Positions 42,607-55,799 of a DNA stretch of 64,000 nt are shown one piece after another; position 1 is the stretch's first letter; each line of letters opens with the position of its first letter. Position numbers and translations under genes: made by a program. Below the pieces are notes generated by a model that did not search any database, was not told the origin of the DNA, and was given only the letters and a program-made list of their open reading frames with translations. Source of the DNA: Gibbula magus (taxonomy: Eukaryota; Mollusca; Gastropoda; Trochida; Trochidae); assembly GCA_936450465.1 (NCBI GenBank), contig OW388303.1, positions 9,765,021-9,829,020 of the forward strand, written 5' to 3'.

Positions 42607-42860
42607 TTATGGATGATCAACTTCTTTATTTCACAATGGTGGCGTTTCAGTAAGCTTGCCTCACCGCTAATGGCTGTGATACTGCCGAAGCGGCGTTAAA
42701 CAATAACTCACTCACTCACTCAGTAAGCTTGGTAACGGTATAAGGATCTATACCGAAACGTCGTCATTGGGAAATAAAGAAGTTGATCATCCATAAAATA
42801 TCCTTGTCTTTCTATAACACTAACTTCTAGAATGCCTCTCAAACAGTTGAAGATATCAGG
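42607..42860. mobile_element. Penelope-type terminal fragment with hammerhead-like core, split by a short retroposon
   Basis: Inverted arms contain GGATGATCAACTTCTTTATT (left) and its reverse complement near 42770-42790. Right of the inserted retroposon the plus strand reads GCTTGGTAAC, stem GGTATA/TATACC, then GAAACGTC. It ends in AACTTCTAGAATGCCTCTCA, equivalent to the start of the Penelope frame at 59685. Confidence 0.6.
42659..42720 (+). mobile_element. 62-bp retroposon with (ACTC)n tail
   Basis: CAGTAAGCTTG flanks it directly on both sides (42648-42658 and 42721-42731). The body CCGCTAATGGCTGTGATACT, then AAGCGGCGTTAAACAATA, ends in ACTC repeats. CCGCT and AGCGG can pair as a small hairpin. 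Confidence 0.75.
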
Positions 42861-43604
42861 CTTGATTAACAACATTACATCCCTCAACTACACCGAATCG
42901 ATCCATAAGCATTAGTTTAAAACTAAATTTCCTGAATGTCTTGGTATTTTGAATTAAATCAAAACATATTTTGGGAAAATTGAATATAAGCAAATATAAA
43001 AGAAAGAAAATCCACTATTCCCATAGTTTACTGACAGTTTGCCATTATAAGGATGCTGGAGGTTGAGTCTTTATTAATACTACAACAGTCATTGAACCGA
43101 AGATCCTATGAAGCACAACACTTGGAAATGTTCTCTATTGTTTTTTTTTCAACGAAACTGATTGGGAAAATTAAAACAAGGTTATTGTTGTGTAATCTAT
43201 TTGTTTAATGTTTTCGATTCCGTTTTTCATAGTATTCTCCAGACAAATGACATTCTATAAAAGACGAAGAATAAAAGATGAACTGGTGAAGCCTCTGTGA
43301 GGGAGACAAAGATACCCTGTAGTCACACCCATTAGCCTATTGACCCATAGTCAGTCATCAAGACCCTAGAGCAAAAATATTCGATTCACGACCAGCCCAG
43401 TCTAGAAAATTATAGCAAGTCTAGATTACTCAGCTCTGGGTTAGGCATCTTTAGGGCTCCATTTTGTATAAATATTTGAATTGTTTGTAAAATGGTGTTG
43501 GTATGAAAACAAAATAATTCTGAGTCTAAATGTTAGTCTAATTGACCCACTGTCATAAGTATATGGAACGCTTTTTTTTTTCGTTTCGCGCTTCGTAACA
43601 ATAC

Positions 43605-43661
43605 GCCGCTAATGGCTGCGATATTGCCGAAGCGGCGTTAAACAATAACTCACTCACTCAC
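43605..43661 (+). mobile_element. 57-bp retroposon with (ACTC)n tail, second copy
   Basis: Same body as 42659-42720, with its own 12-bp duplication TCGTAACAATAC (43593-43604 and 43662-43673). Its left border is within a few bases of that of the first copy. Confidence 0.75.
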
Positions 43662-43673
43662 TCGTAACAATAC

Positions 43674-44480
43674 ATCAATTACATTCACACGCACACAGCA
43701 AGTCTAGATCTACTAAATATTCCTGAAGATAAGTCATCTTGATAACTACATCTTATTTCCTCTGTAAGTCGTCAAATTGGTAAGCAGTTGGTGTCATTAT
43801 TGTCATAAAGAAGTATGTGTAAGATTTTGATCAAGTTTGTTCAACTAATGATATTCGATAAAGATTTATTCTCTATAATGAGTGGATAAATACATCATGA
43901 AATCTTCTCTTTTTAATGAATTTGGTAACTGATGGTTGAAAAGTTCAAACAGACACTGATGCTGCTTTACATACAGAAAATAAAAAGTGGATTATATTGG
44001 TTTCATGACAGCAAACTTCATTCCAAATATTTGTATATATTCAATCCAACAAGATAGACATATGCTGTACATGTATCACAAATCACGTTTATACAAATCT
44101 GTTGATATAAGCGTTTTAAATATTCCAAAGAAAACGGTCAGTATCATGTGGCTTCAATTACCTGAATAAATAGATTACGAAATATGATTTTAAATGGATT
44201 ATTAACTATTTAAAGTTTAGTACAGACACGGAATTAAATTACATTTAAGTCCGTGATACAGATGAACGCAAATGTTGTGGCGTTTGGGAACCTTACACAT
44301 ATACATTACGTCATTTACGTATATAACAAGTTACAGAAGTATTACATGGGTACATCCATAATTAATCTGGCATGTCGGTTACAGAAGAAGAACTTAACAG
44401 TTATAGAACATATTGATTGCACAGAGTATCGATAATACTTATAATCATTCCTATCATTACATAAGTGTAATATACCTTCC
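43674..44480. other. no gene seen before the actin-6 promoter
   Basis: Short frames at 43987-44435 are unrecognised. This DNA is not obviously shared with the other actin upstream regions. Confidence 0.45.
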
Positions 44481-44484
44481 GCGT

Positions 44485-46235
<1,751 letters not shown>

Positions 46236-46297
46236 ATCTTTAATGACGCTTAATCATGAACCAGAAAAAGCATTGTGTATTGGATTGATAACCCTTG

Positions 46298-46303
46298 AAT
46301 AAA
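46298..46303 (+). terminator. polyadenylation signal of actin-6
   Basis: AATAAA lies 63 bases after the stop. The surrounding 3' UTR differs from those of actin-1, -2 and -4. Confidence 0.75.
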
Positions 46304-46309
46304 TTATTG

Positions 46310-46955
46310 AAAAGAATTGCTGGGTTTGGTTTTTTTTTTACATTTTGAGTAAACTGTGAAATTGCTTAAGTGAACACCACCCAACGCAAGACAATTTTTC
46401 CATGCTTTTTAATAATGTTTGACACAAGTTGTAAATTGACGTTTATTAACTGAAACAAGAGTGAGAATAAAATAATGAATACGTATGACCAGGTCCTAAC
46501 ATATTTTCTTCATCATAAGTATATGCAGTTTAGAATGACATTTTATAACAAATACAATTCAAACCTCTGTGAGTAATATTTTCAGAAGAAGATGAATGTT
46601 AAAAACGAATAAAATTACTTTCAAATCAACACAACAGTATGAATACTCACGACACCAAAAATACATATAAATACTATTTCTTTGTATCAAACGGCACTTC
46701 AAAGTCCACATTACTGTTGAGATACAAATGAAATAGAATTTAATAATTAACGTCAAACAACAATGAGATATGTTATCTTCCCCTATTCAACAGGCAGTGT
46801 CAATGGGTCTTCAGCTTGCATATAAAGGTCATGTGAATTGTCAAAACTATTGGATAGCTACTCCCCAGGGAGTTGATATTGAAATAGAAAGCTGTGTCTC
46901 CTAAAATAGGGATAACGTGTATACATTGTGTATCGTTAAAGAAAAATAAAGTGTA
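46310..46955. other. no gene seen
   Basis: AT-rich 3' flank of actin-6 without recognisable genes. Confidence 0.45.
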
Positions 46956-46959
46956 TCTT

Positions 46960-47080
46960 CAATCTCATTAAAATCAAATCATCGATTTATTCCCGAAGCT
47001 TTGTCACTCATCTAAGCAACATATATGAATTAGCAAATAGGCCCATGGGACGAATCAATGATTCGATTTTAATGAGATTG
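46960..47080. mobile_element. 121-bp MITE
   Basis: Ends CAATCTCATTAAAATCAAAT and, reversed, CAATCTCATTAAAATCGAAT pair over about 28 bases. Flanks AGTGTATCTT and AGTGTACTAT could be a decayed 10-bp duplication. The terminus resembles that of the 21007-21207 MITE (CAGTCTGATTAAAA). Confidence 0.65.
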
Positions 47081-50000
47081 AGTGTACTATATAACTTTAT
47101 AACTTTATAAAGACGGACCGAGGAAAGGGGAAGTGCTCTATCACACGTGATCCGTAAACATATCATAAAATCTTGAAAGGGGCACTCTTAGATTTCACTA
47201 ATGCACACATCGTAAATAACCTTTATAACAAAGGGACACTGTACTTCCTTCTTATACTCACTAGCAGGTGGGTAAGGTTATACCAGAGACTCTAATTATA
47301 TATGTTGCATCAAGTATGTGTGGTGTAGTTTTGTGGAAACGAACTTTATTTACCTTTCAGCTAATGTTGGAAAGATTGATATACATTCTTATAAAACTTA
47401 TTGATTGTAATGTCATTTTTACATTACATGATATGTTCTATATTTAGAGTTTTAATGCCAGATATGGAGGAAAATGAACTATGAAGCCAGTAATAGGCGA
47501 AAACTTCTGGTGGTACAATAAAACCAGGCATTTTTGTTGAAACGAAATTCGAAGAGATTCTCCCGGTGATGTACATGTATATACATACATACATGCATGA
47601 TAATTCATAAATGCATTACAACACGGTAAACATATTGCTTATCTTGTTGAACATTGATAACTGATAAATATTTTTCACCGCTTATATTTCAACACATGGG
47701 TAATAACAAGTGCCCCCTTGTGACACACTTCCGGGTTCTTCGCACTCAAGTACTAGCTATAGTAACTGTTCAAGAAAGGTATTAAAGTAAACGCTCAATC
47801 TAACATGGAGGCTTGATTTCACAGAGCCCCTCGATAATGTTACAAAAGAATGTTCAATATAAGGCGCTAAAAAGCCAAACTGGCCACTATATAAATGTAC
47901 ATCTTATGACGCCATATAACATTGCAACAAGGGTATCCACATTCACATAATATATTCCAAAACGTCGTCATTGTTAAATAAAGTTGATCATCCAAAAACA
48001 ACATTGTCTTCTCCACGGTAGTGTAGATAAAATATCATGTAATAGATATCCAAGTGAAGATTTGCTGTACGAGAGTTGAAGATTTAACTAATGTTTCAAA
48101 AAATAATGCACCCTTAGTACACGTTCATAACTGTTCATATCTTAAGTTTTAAATCAAGTATTTAAAACATGGTATGCAATCTTAGAATAAATTCAATCTC
48201 ACGTCAAACATAGTTGGAATACAGAGCAGATCCCAGGCCGAGTTTAGTATTATGATTTTTTTTCTCAATTTCTCAAATGTTATATATGGAATGAGGTAGA
48301 AAGTAGAATTTTACAAGTGGTCTTTGTCAAGAGACAGCACATATTATAACACTCTTTCTGTGTTTTATGTTGAAGTTGACTGATTTCAACGGTTAATCTG
48401 CGGCTTGACAAGCTGCTACCATGACGTCATAAAGTAGAGAGTGGCGATAAAGGTTATCGTAACTCAGTAGATAATGATAATAATATTATGTTATTACATC
48501 CTTACAGACGCAGAATTGGAAAATAAATCTTAAACGTATTAAAAAATACATATAAACAGCGAGTAAGTTCGTATTGTTAAAAAAAGAAGAAGTTCGTATG
48601 CTTGAGTACTAGATACAGGTATATTTTTAATGAACAATGATTTCCCCCTGAAGTGTAGGAGTAAATGACTCACGCCAGGTAACTAGTAACTGTGTGTTTA
48701 GCGTATCAACAACACACCTATGCTATCACATAACAACCTTCTACTTCAACGTAATGCCTGTCACGACTATAGGTACAGGGTGATTACAGTGGCGGTTTAA
48801 ACGGGTGCAAACTTTCTTTCTTCCCTCACAATATATCTTACAGTTTCAACAGGTGACCTAGATACATGCGTCCAAAAAAAGGTTTATGAATAAAGATAAA
48901 TGAAAGATATTTTCGAAGTTTCACGGAAACTAGCTTTAATTAATCCAATTTCGACATAATAAATTATTAGCTATTGGTATAACTTCTCTGTCTCCTGTAA
49001 AGTGGTTATACCTTTATTTGGGAAATAGGTTTCATATCCCATACACGTATCTGTACTAAATGTGCAAGTTGTACATAGCATTAACAATGTGTATTGTATA
49101 AATACACAGGTAAATGTGTGCGCTCTGCAGCCAGGGTTCATAAAAGTTGTGATTTGAAGAATGAGAAGTTAATTAAATTACAACTTCTTTTGTGTAATAT
49201 GCTTGTGATGTTTCCGTGTAGACGACTAACAACATTATCACGCATTGTGATATATATACAAGGAAAATAACCACAAACATAAAACAGCTAAATTTTACAT
49301 TTTGTTTAAAGATTTTTAGCATAATAATTAAGAAAACAATTCTCTTAGTTGTTAGTCCGGGCAAAACTTTCTGAGGTTTTTGTTTATTTTTAAATGAAAA
49401 TTTATTGATTTTACTTTCAGGCTGGTCAAGTTTTCAGGCTTTCACAAAAATCTGAATATGTACATGTCCCGTTTACTAGATTCATCGATCCATTTGGTTG
49501 TATTACATGTAGACACCAAATATAATACTTGTTCATATTTCAGTGTTCAACAAATTCCAAGTGTCACGAAGTTCATCAATGATACTTGTAATAAATGATG
49601 GAAACTTACAGGGTGTGGTCGATGCCGTCAAGCCAATTTCAAAACATTGGATATTAAAATTGAATATTAATTTAAACAAAACATTATACAAATATTGAAG
49701 TAAATTCTAACCTTCCAGACACGACACCTCTTCTACCAGTCAGTCAAATCAGTGTATTGAGTCACACCCAAACACTCCACTGTATGTGGCTATTCATTAA
49801 TGCAACATAATTAACATGGTATCCACCGCGTTACACACGTGTTAGATTGTGTATTGAGTACACCTCTTATAGTCTGCATACACTAGTCTAGCCTTCTTCC
49901 TGTTTCAGTCTATGCCAATACATAGTGTATTGGATAGCAAATCTAGATTTGGTCGGTAAAAGCATCTGAAATCTCATTTTCTCGGAGTCTCCTTGATATC

Positions 50001-51465
50001 TAATAAACAAAAAATATTTTAATAATTTATATTAAACTCATAAGAGACTAAGCTTTAGTTAAAGTAATTTACGTTTTGGTTAGAACAAAACATTGCCCGT
50101 TCAGATTTGAACACCATGCATTTTCACTTTATGATTCACTTTCCTAACTTTTGTTTGGCATACTTCGCATATGACCTCGTTGTTAACTCGCGAGTTTCCA
50201 CTTGTAAAACCGGATCCTTATACGAAGACCCAAGCACTTTTAACAATGACTATAAACATTTATCGATATTCATACACATAGACAGACATAAACAGCAAAA
50301 TGAATTGACTAATTATAGATTGAACTTACCATATGAAAGGCATGCCCCTCCTATGAAGCCTGTTTGCTTGGTTGTCAAATCAAAACAGCTAGATCTTATA
50401 GTGATATCTCACTATTTGTATATCGCATGTCTAAATGACCTTCACCTTTCCAATGATTCAACGCGGGTTGACAGGTTACGTTTACCTGGTCACAATGGTT
50501 GGAGATTCATATGTTATTGTATAAATTCATTATAACATATATTATGATTATAAGTGTCATTCAGCTGGTGTCGCTAATCTAGCGATACAAGTACTCTTTA
50601 TAGGAAGAGGAAAGACGAATATATATATATATATATTTAGAAGCTTCAATCAGTAAAATCTTCTTCCTTGTTATTTATTGTGCTTGATGTTGGAGTGTCG
50701 TGCATGACATTTTAGATTTTATTACACTTGTGACGTCATACTAATGTTCTCTGCCGCTATTATTTTTCAGTATGGGACAGTTGCAAACCACATCAAGATT
50801 TGAACGAGAAATTTAATGTTTCTTTACGTGTTTAACCACATTAGTAAAATATGCAATACTTTGAGTGTCATTCTTTAAAAATGGGCATTGGCATCATTAT
50901 TTTGAAGGAATGGAGAGTTACTTGGGTACCTATAATTATATTATTTTCATACTAGTGTTGACATTCAGTGTTACTGTTTCTGTACTGTATACTGTTATTA
51001 CCTATATCCGTTGAGCACAATCTCACTAAAATCAGATCCATCGCAACACTCGTACCTCGCTGCGTTTCTGATCTGAATACTGCACCAAAGAGGTCGTGTC
51101 AATTGACCTTTTACTCTAGCCAATCAGAGACGAGGCTTAAAAGACATCGGACAGTTGACACACCATCAGTTGACTTACGAAATACCACATGCGATGAAAA
51201 ATACAGTTTGCCGTGAGAGCCACATTCCATCTAAAAGCCATTACGCCACGAAAGCAGTACCATACCATATGTAAGAATGGCTCTAATTAGCTGAATTTAT
51301 TGAAGGTGAAAGGTCACAGTGAAAGGTTACCTGATATGACCTCTACGGGGTAGTACTCAGATCGATGAAAGAACGAGGTACGGATGTTAGTTCCATCTGA
51401 TTTAAATGAGATTGCGTTTAGCATATCACACCCGGACCGTCATTGTATGTCCTCCTTCTTGTTCA
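47081..51465. other. long region without recognised genes
   Basis: Contains a Penelope-type remnant at about 47945-48005 (AACGTCGTCATTGTTAAATA, AAGTTGATCATCC), and CRE palindromes TGACGTCA at 48422 and 50731. A 142-codon frame at 50107-50535 has no recognisable domain and uses unremarkable AT-rich codons; I do not call it. Confidence 0.5.
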
Positions 51466-51469
51466 CCTA

Positions 51470-51860
51470 GGTTATTGGTTATTGGTAATTGGTTATTGGT
51501 TATTGGTAGTTGGTTATTGGTTTTTGGTAATTGGTTATTGGTTATTGGTAATTGGTTATTGGTAATTGGTAATTGGTTATTTGTTATTGGTAATTTGTTA
51601 TTAGTTATTGGTTATTGGTAATTGGTAATTGGTTATTGGTTATTGGTAATTGGTTATTGGTAATTGGTAATTGGTTATTGGTAATTGGTTAATGGGCATT
51701 GGTAATTGGTTATTGGTTATTGGTAATAGGTTATTGGTTATTTGTAATTGGTAATTGGTAATTGGTTATTGGTTGTTGGTTATTGGTAATTGGTTATTGG
51801 TTATTGGTTATTAGTTATTGCTAATTGGTTATTGGTTATTGGTTATTGGTTGTTGGTTAA
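51470..51860. repeat. TTATTGG/TAATTGG heptamer array, about 390 bp
   Basis: Some 55 near-contiguous 7-bp units of TTATTGG or TAATTGG. Each contains ATTGG, the reverse of a CCAAT box. The frame it opens ([12 protein letters not shown]...) is a by-product of the repeat. Confidence 0.95.
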
Positions 51861-51869
51861 GAACTAATT

Positions 51870-52945
51870 GTAAATCCCCCTAATGTGGACTGGTTTCAAA
51901 GTTCTCATGCGCCAATTGCATACATGTACACTGAGACAATAAGAGAGCTCTGAAGCATTATTGATTTAAGGATAATTTCCTTGTTAATTTTAAATGAACA
52001 AGCGCTGACCTTTTTTTTAATTCCCCTTTGTATTGGTTTCTTCAGCGTGATACGGCTGAAATAAAAGGGCGAACGAAAAGCCATGCTTTCAATCTTGGGA
52101 GATGTTTATGCATTACAATTGTTTTCCTCTTCATTAAAGTAAAATAATAATGATTAAAAATAATTAAAAAATGCATACTTTGTTAAACAACAAACACTTG
52201 GGCACGTAGCTTACGTGGTTATTATATACATATTTATTTGTAAACAAAGTTATTACAAATAGTTTAAAACGAATAATGATTACGTAAATATACATATGAA
52301 TATAACAATATTGATACAAAAAGGATTGTTTTTTAAAAGGATAAGGATTGATTGTAATATAGATAAAATTGTAAATACTTTTGTTTTAATTATAAGAAAA
52401 GTGGAAAACAAGTTTCAGGACTTCATTGTAGGCATTCTAGTAGCTGAGGTGATGCAGGAGAACAAGTTATATAGTCTATATACAGGCCTAGATAGTCCAC
52501 TTCTTTATTGCATAGATGCGACACACCGCTATCAAACAAGTTATCACCGTTATCAAGCAAGTTATCAACGTTATCAAGCAAGTTATCACTTATCGTAACG
52601 CTCCAACATTGTCGCATTTTAGTCTTGAATATCAGGGGAGCTTAACTTTTTCCAGATGTATATGTGGTTACTATCTGGATCTATGTCGCCAAACGACGGA
52701 TCACGTCAAAAGAAACATAATCAATATTTCCCCGTCAGTGTCCATAACGCGATTGAAGTTTTAAAAAATACATCCTTAAATGGCACGCTATGGATCCCGA
52801 GCAATTCATTGCAGAACAAAGTTACAGGTACATTGCAATGTTACTAGTATTGTCACCAACACAAAACTTGTTTTTAAATCGATCGTCGTTACCATCGATA
52901 TACCAGCCTATAGTACACGGTGTCGGCCTGGGTATATCTGGTTCA
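51870..52945. other. no gene seen; 21-bp tandem repeat at 52535-52596
   Basis: Overlapping small frames at 52296-53026 are unrecognised. At 52535-52596 AAGTTATCA-CGTTATCAAGC repeats about three times with a 21-base period, giving a 7-residue repeat (RYQASYH) in one frame. Confidence 0.5.
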
Positions 52946-52949
52946 AGTA

Positions 52950-53430
52950 AACTGAAGTACACAAGAAAGTACACACCTCAGTTGGTTTCAATTAATTCAT
53001 TATTAACATTGTTTAGATGCATTTGATTATTGCATGATACAATAACACTTATCTGCAGTAGCTTGAATGAATAACATTTGTGTGTTAATTTTAGTTAGAA
53101 TATCTTTGTTTAATGTAGACAGGGGCATGCAAGAAATGAAATATACACTAATATGACCCCTACCATGTTTAAATGTTGTAAACGTGTGCAGAAGGAGGCA
53201 CATTTAATGATTTTCACAAATAAAATGCTTTATGTGTCGATGAACTAATGAAATAATTATTGAAAAGTTTTTAAACTCAAAATATATTTTTTTCAAAGAA
53301 TTTTTTTTTTGAAAATACGTAGAAGTATTCCATGTCGGATCTTAAATGCCTGCACTTTTCAGTTTTAGAGTACGACGTCGAAAACTAAAGTTATTTGTAA
53401 TTGAAAATCAATTGAAAAATTGGGTATATT
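52950..53430 (-). repeat. inverted copy of the actin intergenic unit
   Basis: The reverse complement aligns with 2700-3140 and 13430-13800. Landmarks are AAAGTACACACCTCAGT, GATACAATAACACTTATCTG, GCAGTAGCTTGAATGAAT and TTTTAGTTAGAATATC. A short piece in direct orientation, CCAACTGAGGTGTGTACTTT, follows at about 53771. Confidence 0.85.
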
Positions 53431-55615
53431 TGAATTCAGTAGAACTTTTTTTTCCAATGCAACTTTCACCTATTTATTACAACCGAAATGAGAAAACTCA
53501 AACACTGTAACAATGTACCAATGCCAAGATCTCAAGACACAAGGAATGAACTCTTTTGACTAAATTGAATTTTTCTGATATTTCCCTTAATTTGGTATTT
53601 TAGTGGAGAAATAGCAAATACTCAAGGACACTATTCACAAAAAGTTATCCAGTAGTTACATGTTTTACCAAAAAAATAATCGAAACTGATACGTTACGTT
53701 GTTTATATAACATTTCATTCCTATAACTATTAGGGGGTGTCAACCATTTTTACCATGAGTATATGATAAAACCAACTGAGGTGTGTACTTTCTTTTGTAC
53801 TTCAGTTTAGTAAAGAACTCGTGAGACCGCTTTTGTTCTGTTACCGTACACTACCTAATATTGCTTAATTGAAATAGAATAGTTTAAATTAATTTTAAGC
53901 ACACCAAATATAATATATGTCAATTATCATAATTTATATTAAATTCTTACCTTAATGAAAGAAAAGGATGCTTGAAAATAGCAAGCACACTGTGTTAACA
54001 ACGCCTCTCGTAGGAGATGTTTTTCTCGCAATTATTTCATATTTGGAAAGGTATTTGGTATACATTTGTATTTGTGTTTAAGATAGCGATAACACGCATA
54101 AGGTAAAATAAGGGAAATCACATAGTCGTTTAAACCTATCTTCCGTTATGAAAGTAGGAAATTATTTATCAACGGGCATTATTTTATCAATCAAAATACT
54201 TTCCTCTAAATTATTTCAGATTGAACAAGAGTGACATTCAGAGTGATATCCAATGATATCCAAGGGAAATGAAGCACCTTTGGGCAACGGAGTTAGATAT
54301 ACATGATATATCACGGTATTTGGAGCTATACAATGTTTCTGGTTTATGTGATGTCAACGCAGCCACGTGCCAATGTGTCGCATTTGTGAAACGGTCGACC
54401 TTTAAGTAACAAATATTAACATTTATTATTTGCTAATCTTCCTTACCGTATATCTTAGCTAGAAAAACGTACACCTCGGTTTGGATCGTAAACCCTCGAA
54501 AAGGAGGCTTTTGGGAAAAGAAGGCCGAGCTTCCTTTTCTCAGGTTTTACAATCCTAAGCATACCGTTGCGTCGTGTTTTATCCTACACAGTTATCAAAA
54601 GACATGTTATGAAAAAAATAAAGAAAGAAGACAGATATTTGTCTCACATGGTATAAAACTATGTCAGCCATGTTGTCGGATTGTGTTATCTATTTGATAA
54701 TGACGTATAGGCGACGGAAATAACACAGCAACGTGACATTAGCCTCAGACGGATTGAGGTAAATGAGTATCACGATATAACCAATGTACACATCTATCTT
54801 GTCTTATCTACATTGTGTGCATGTGACGAGAGATGACAGTTACTATGATAAGGCCGCATAAAAAATTATTTATTCTCATTGCCACCCTACTTGAGAAATC
54901 GACCCGATCAAAATATGTTTTACACCAAAGAAAATGCTTTAGTTTTCAAAAAGGGCGCTAACGTTTGACACTTTTAAGTTTAACTTCTTTGCGAAGATTG
55001 TCAAAATGTCACCAGACATAGAAAACAAAAGTTCACATGAAGAGATGATGGGGAAAATAAGACTATGATTTCATTTGCCCTAATCTTCTGAAAACTCTAC
55101 AGCTGTTCCTAAATCGTTTGATATAGTTTCACAACCAGGTGAAGAGCATATAAAAGGTACATGTAGTTAAACTCACTAGTCATCATATGGTATATGTAGA
55201 TGTACAAATAATTACCGTATGTCTACCTGTAGTTGTAGTCATATGTGGAGAAGAGTCTTAAGTTAGTTCTGGCCTATCAACATGTATGATTCTTTCTTGC
55301 AGTGTAGGTTTCATTAACCAAATCTAGATATTTGAAATGCAAGACCAGAAAATAACAGCAACAGAGGCCAGCAATTACATTTTACAAATATAGTGATTGA
55401 GCTTGAAGCTCAAATACAATGATTATCAGCTGGTTGGTGTCTGAACACATAAGATTTCAGCATGTTATATAATTAGTGTTTTTCGTTCTTTAGAAAGATT
55501 ACAAACTTAGCTTATGGAGGTATGTCTTTGACTCTAACCTTGAGATTCAATACCACACACTCTCTCATACTTGATATCAAAACTCATATCTTGTTGAAAA
55601 TGCCAAATACATATT
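53431..55615. other. no gene seen; 27-bp-arm hairpin at 54483-54555
   Basis: At 54483-54555 GGATCGTAAACCCTCGAAAA pairs imperfectly with the reverse complement of the stretch ending AGGTTTTACAATCC. Otherwise AT-rich DNA without recognisable features. Confidence 0.5.
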
Positions 55616-55625
55616 TAAAGCGCTA

Positions 55626-55790
55626 GATAACAATTTCTCTAATGTGGAAATACACGACGTTTCAGAGTATATGCTTACTCCTTTCTCAGATGGGATGTGG
55701 AAAGGAGTGAGTGTATACTCTGAAACGTCGTGTATTTTCACATTAAAGAAGTTGCCACTTCTAAATGCCCTTCAAGGGCTTGATTAATTA
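55626..55790. mobile_element. palindromic Penelope-type terminal fragment with two decayed hammerhead halves
   Basis: The left arm (55632-55685) and right arm (55703-55765) each carry GAAACGTCGTG with a GGAGT-type stem, in opposite orientations. On the minus strand the left half reads CTGAGAA in place of CTGATGA; the right half lacks that core. It ends in CACTTCTAAATGCCCTTCAA as at 19270. Confidence 0.6.
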
Positions 55791-55799
55791 GAGAGTCGA

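Noticed and set aside
50107..50535. 142-codon open frame as a gene
   Set aside because: No recognisable domain, no promoter or poly(A) context, and a composition like the surrounding DNA. It stays possible, but I cannot support it.
51406..51621. Protein with repeated LLVIGNW words
   Set aside because: It is the translation of the heptamer simple repeat.
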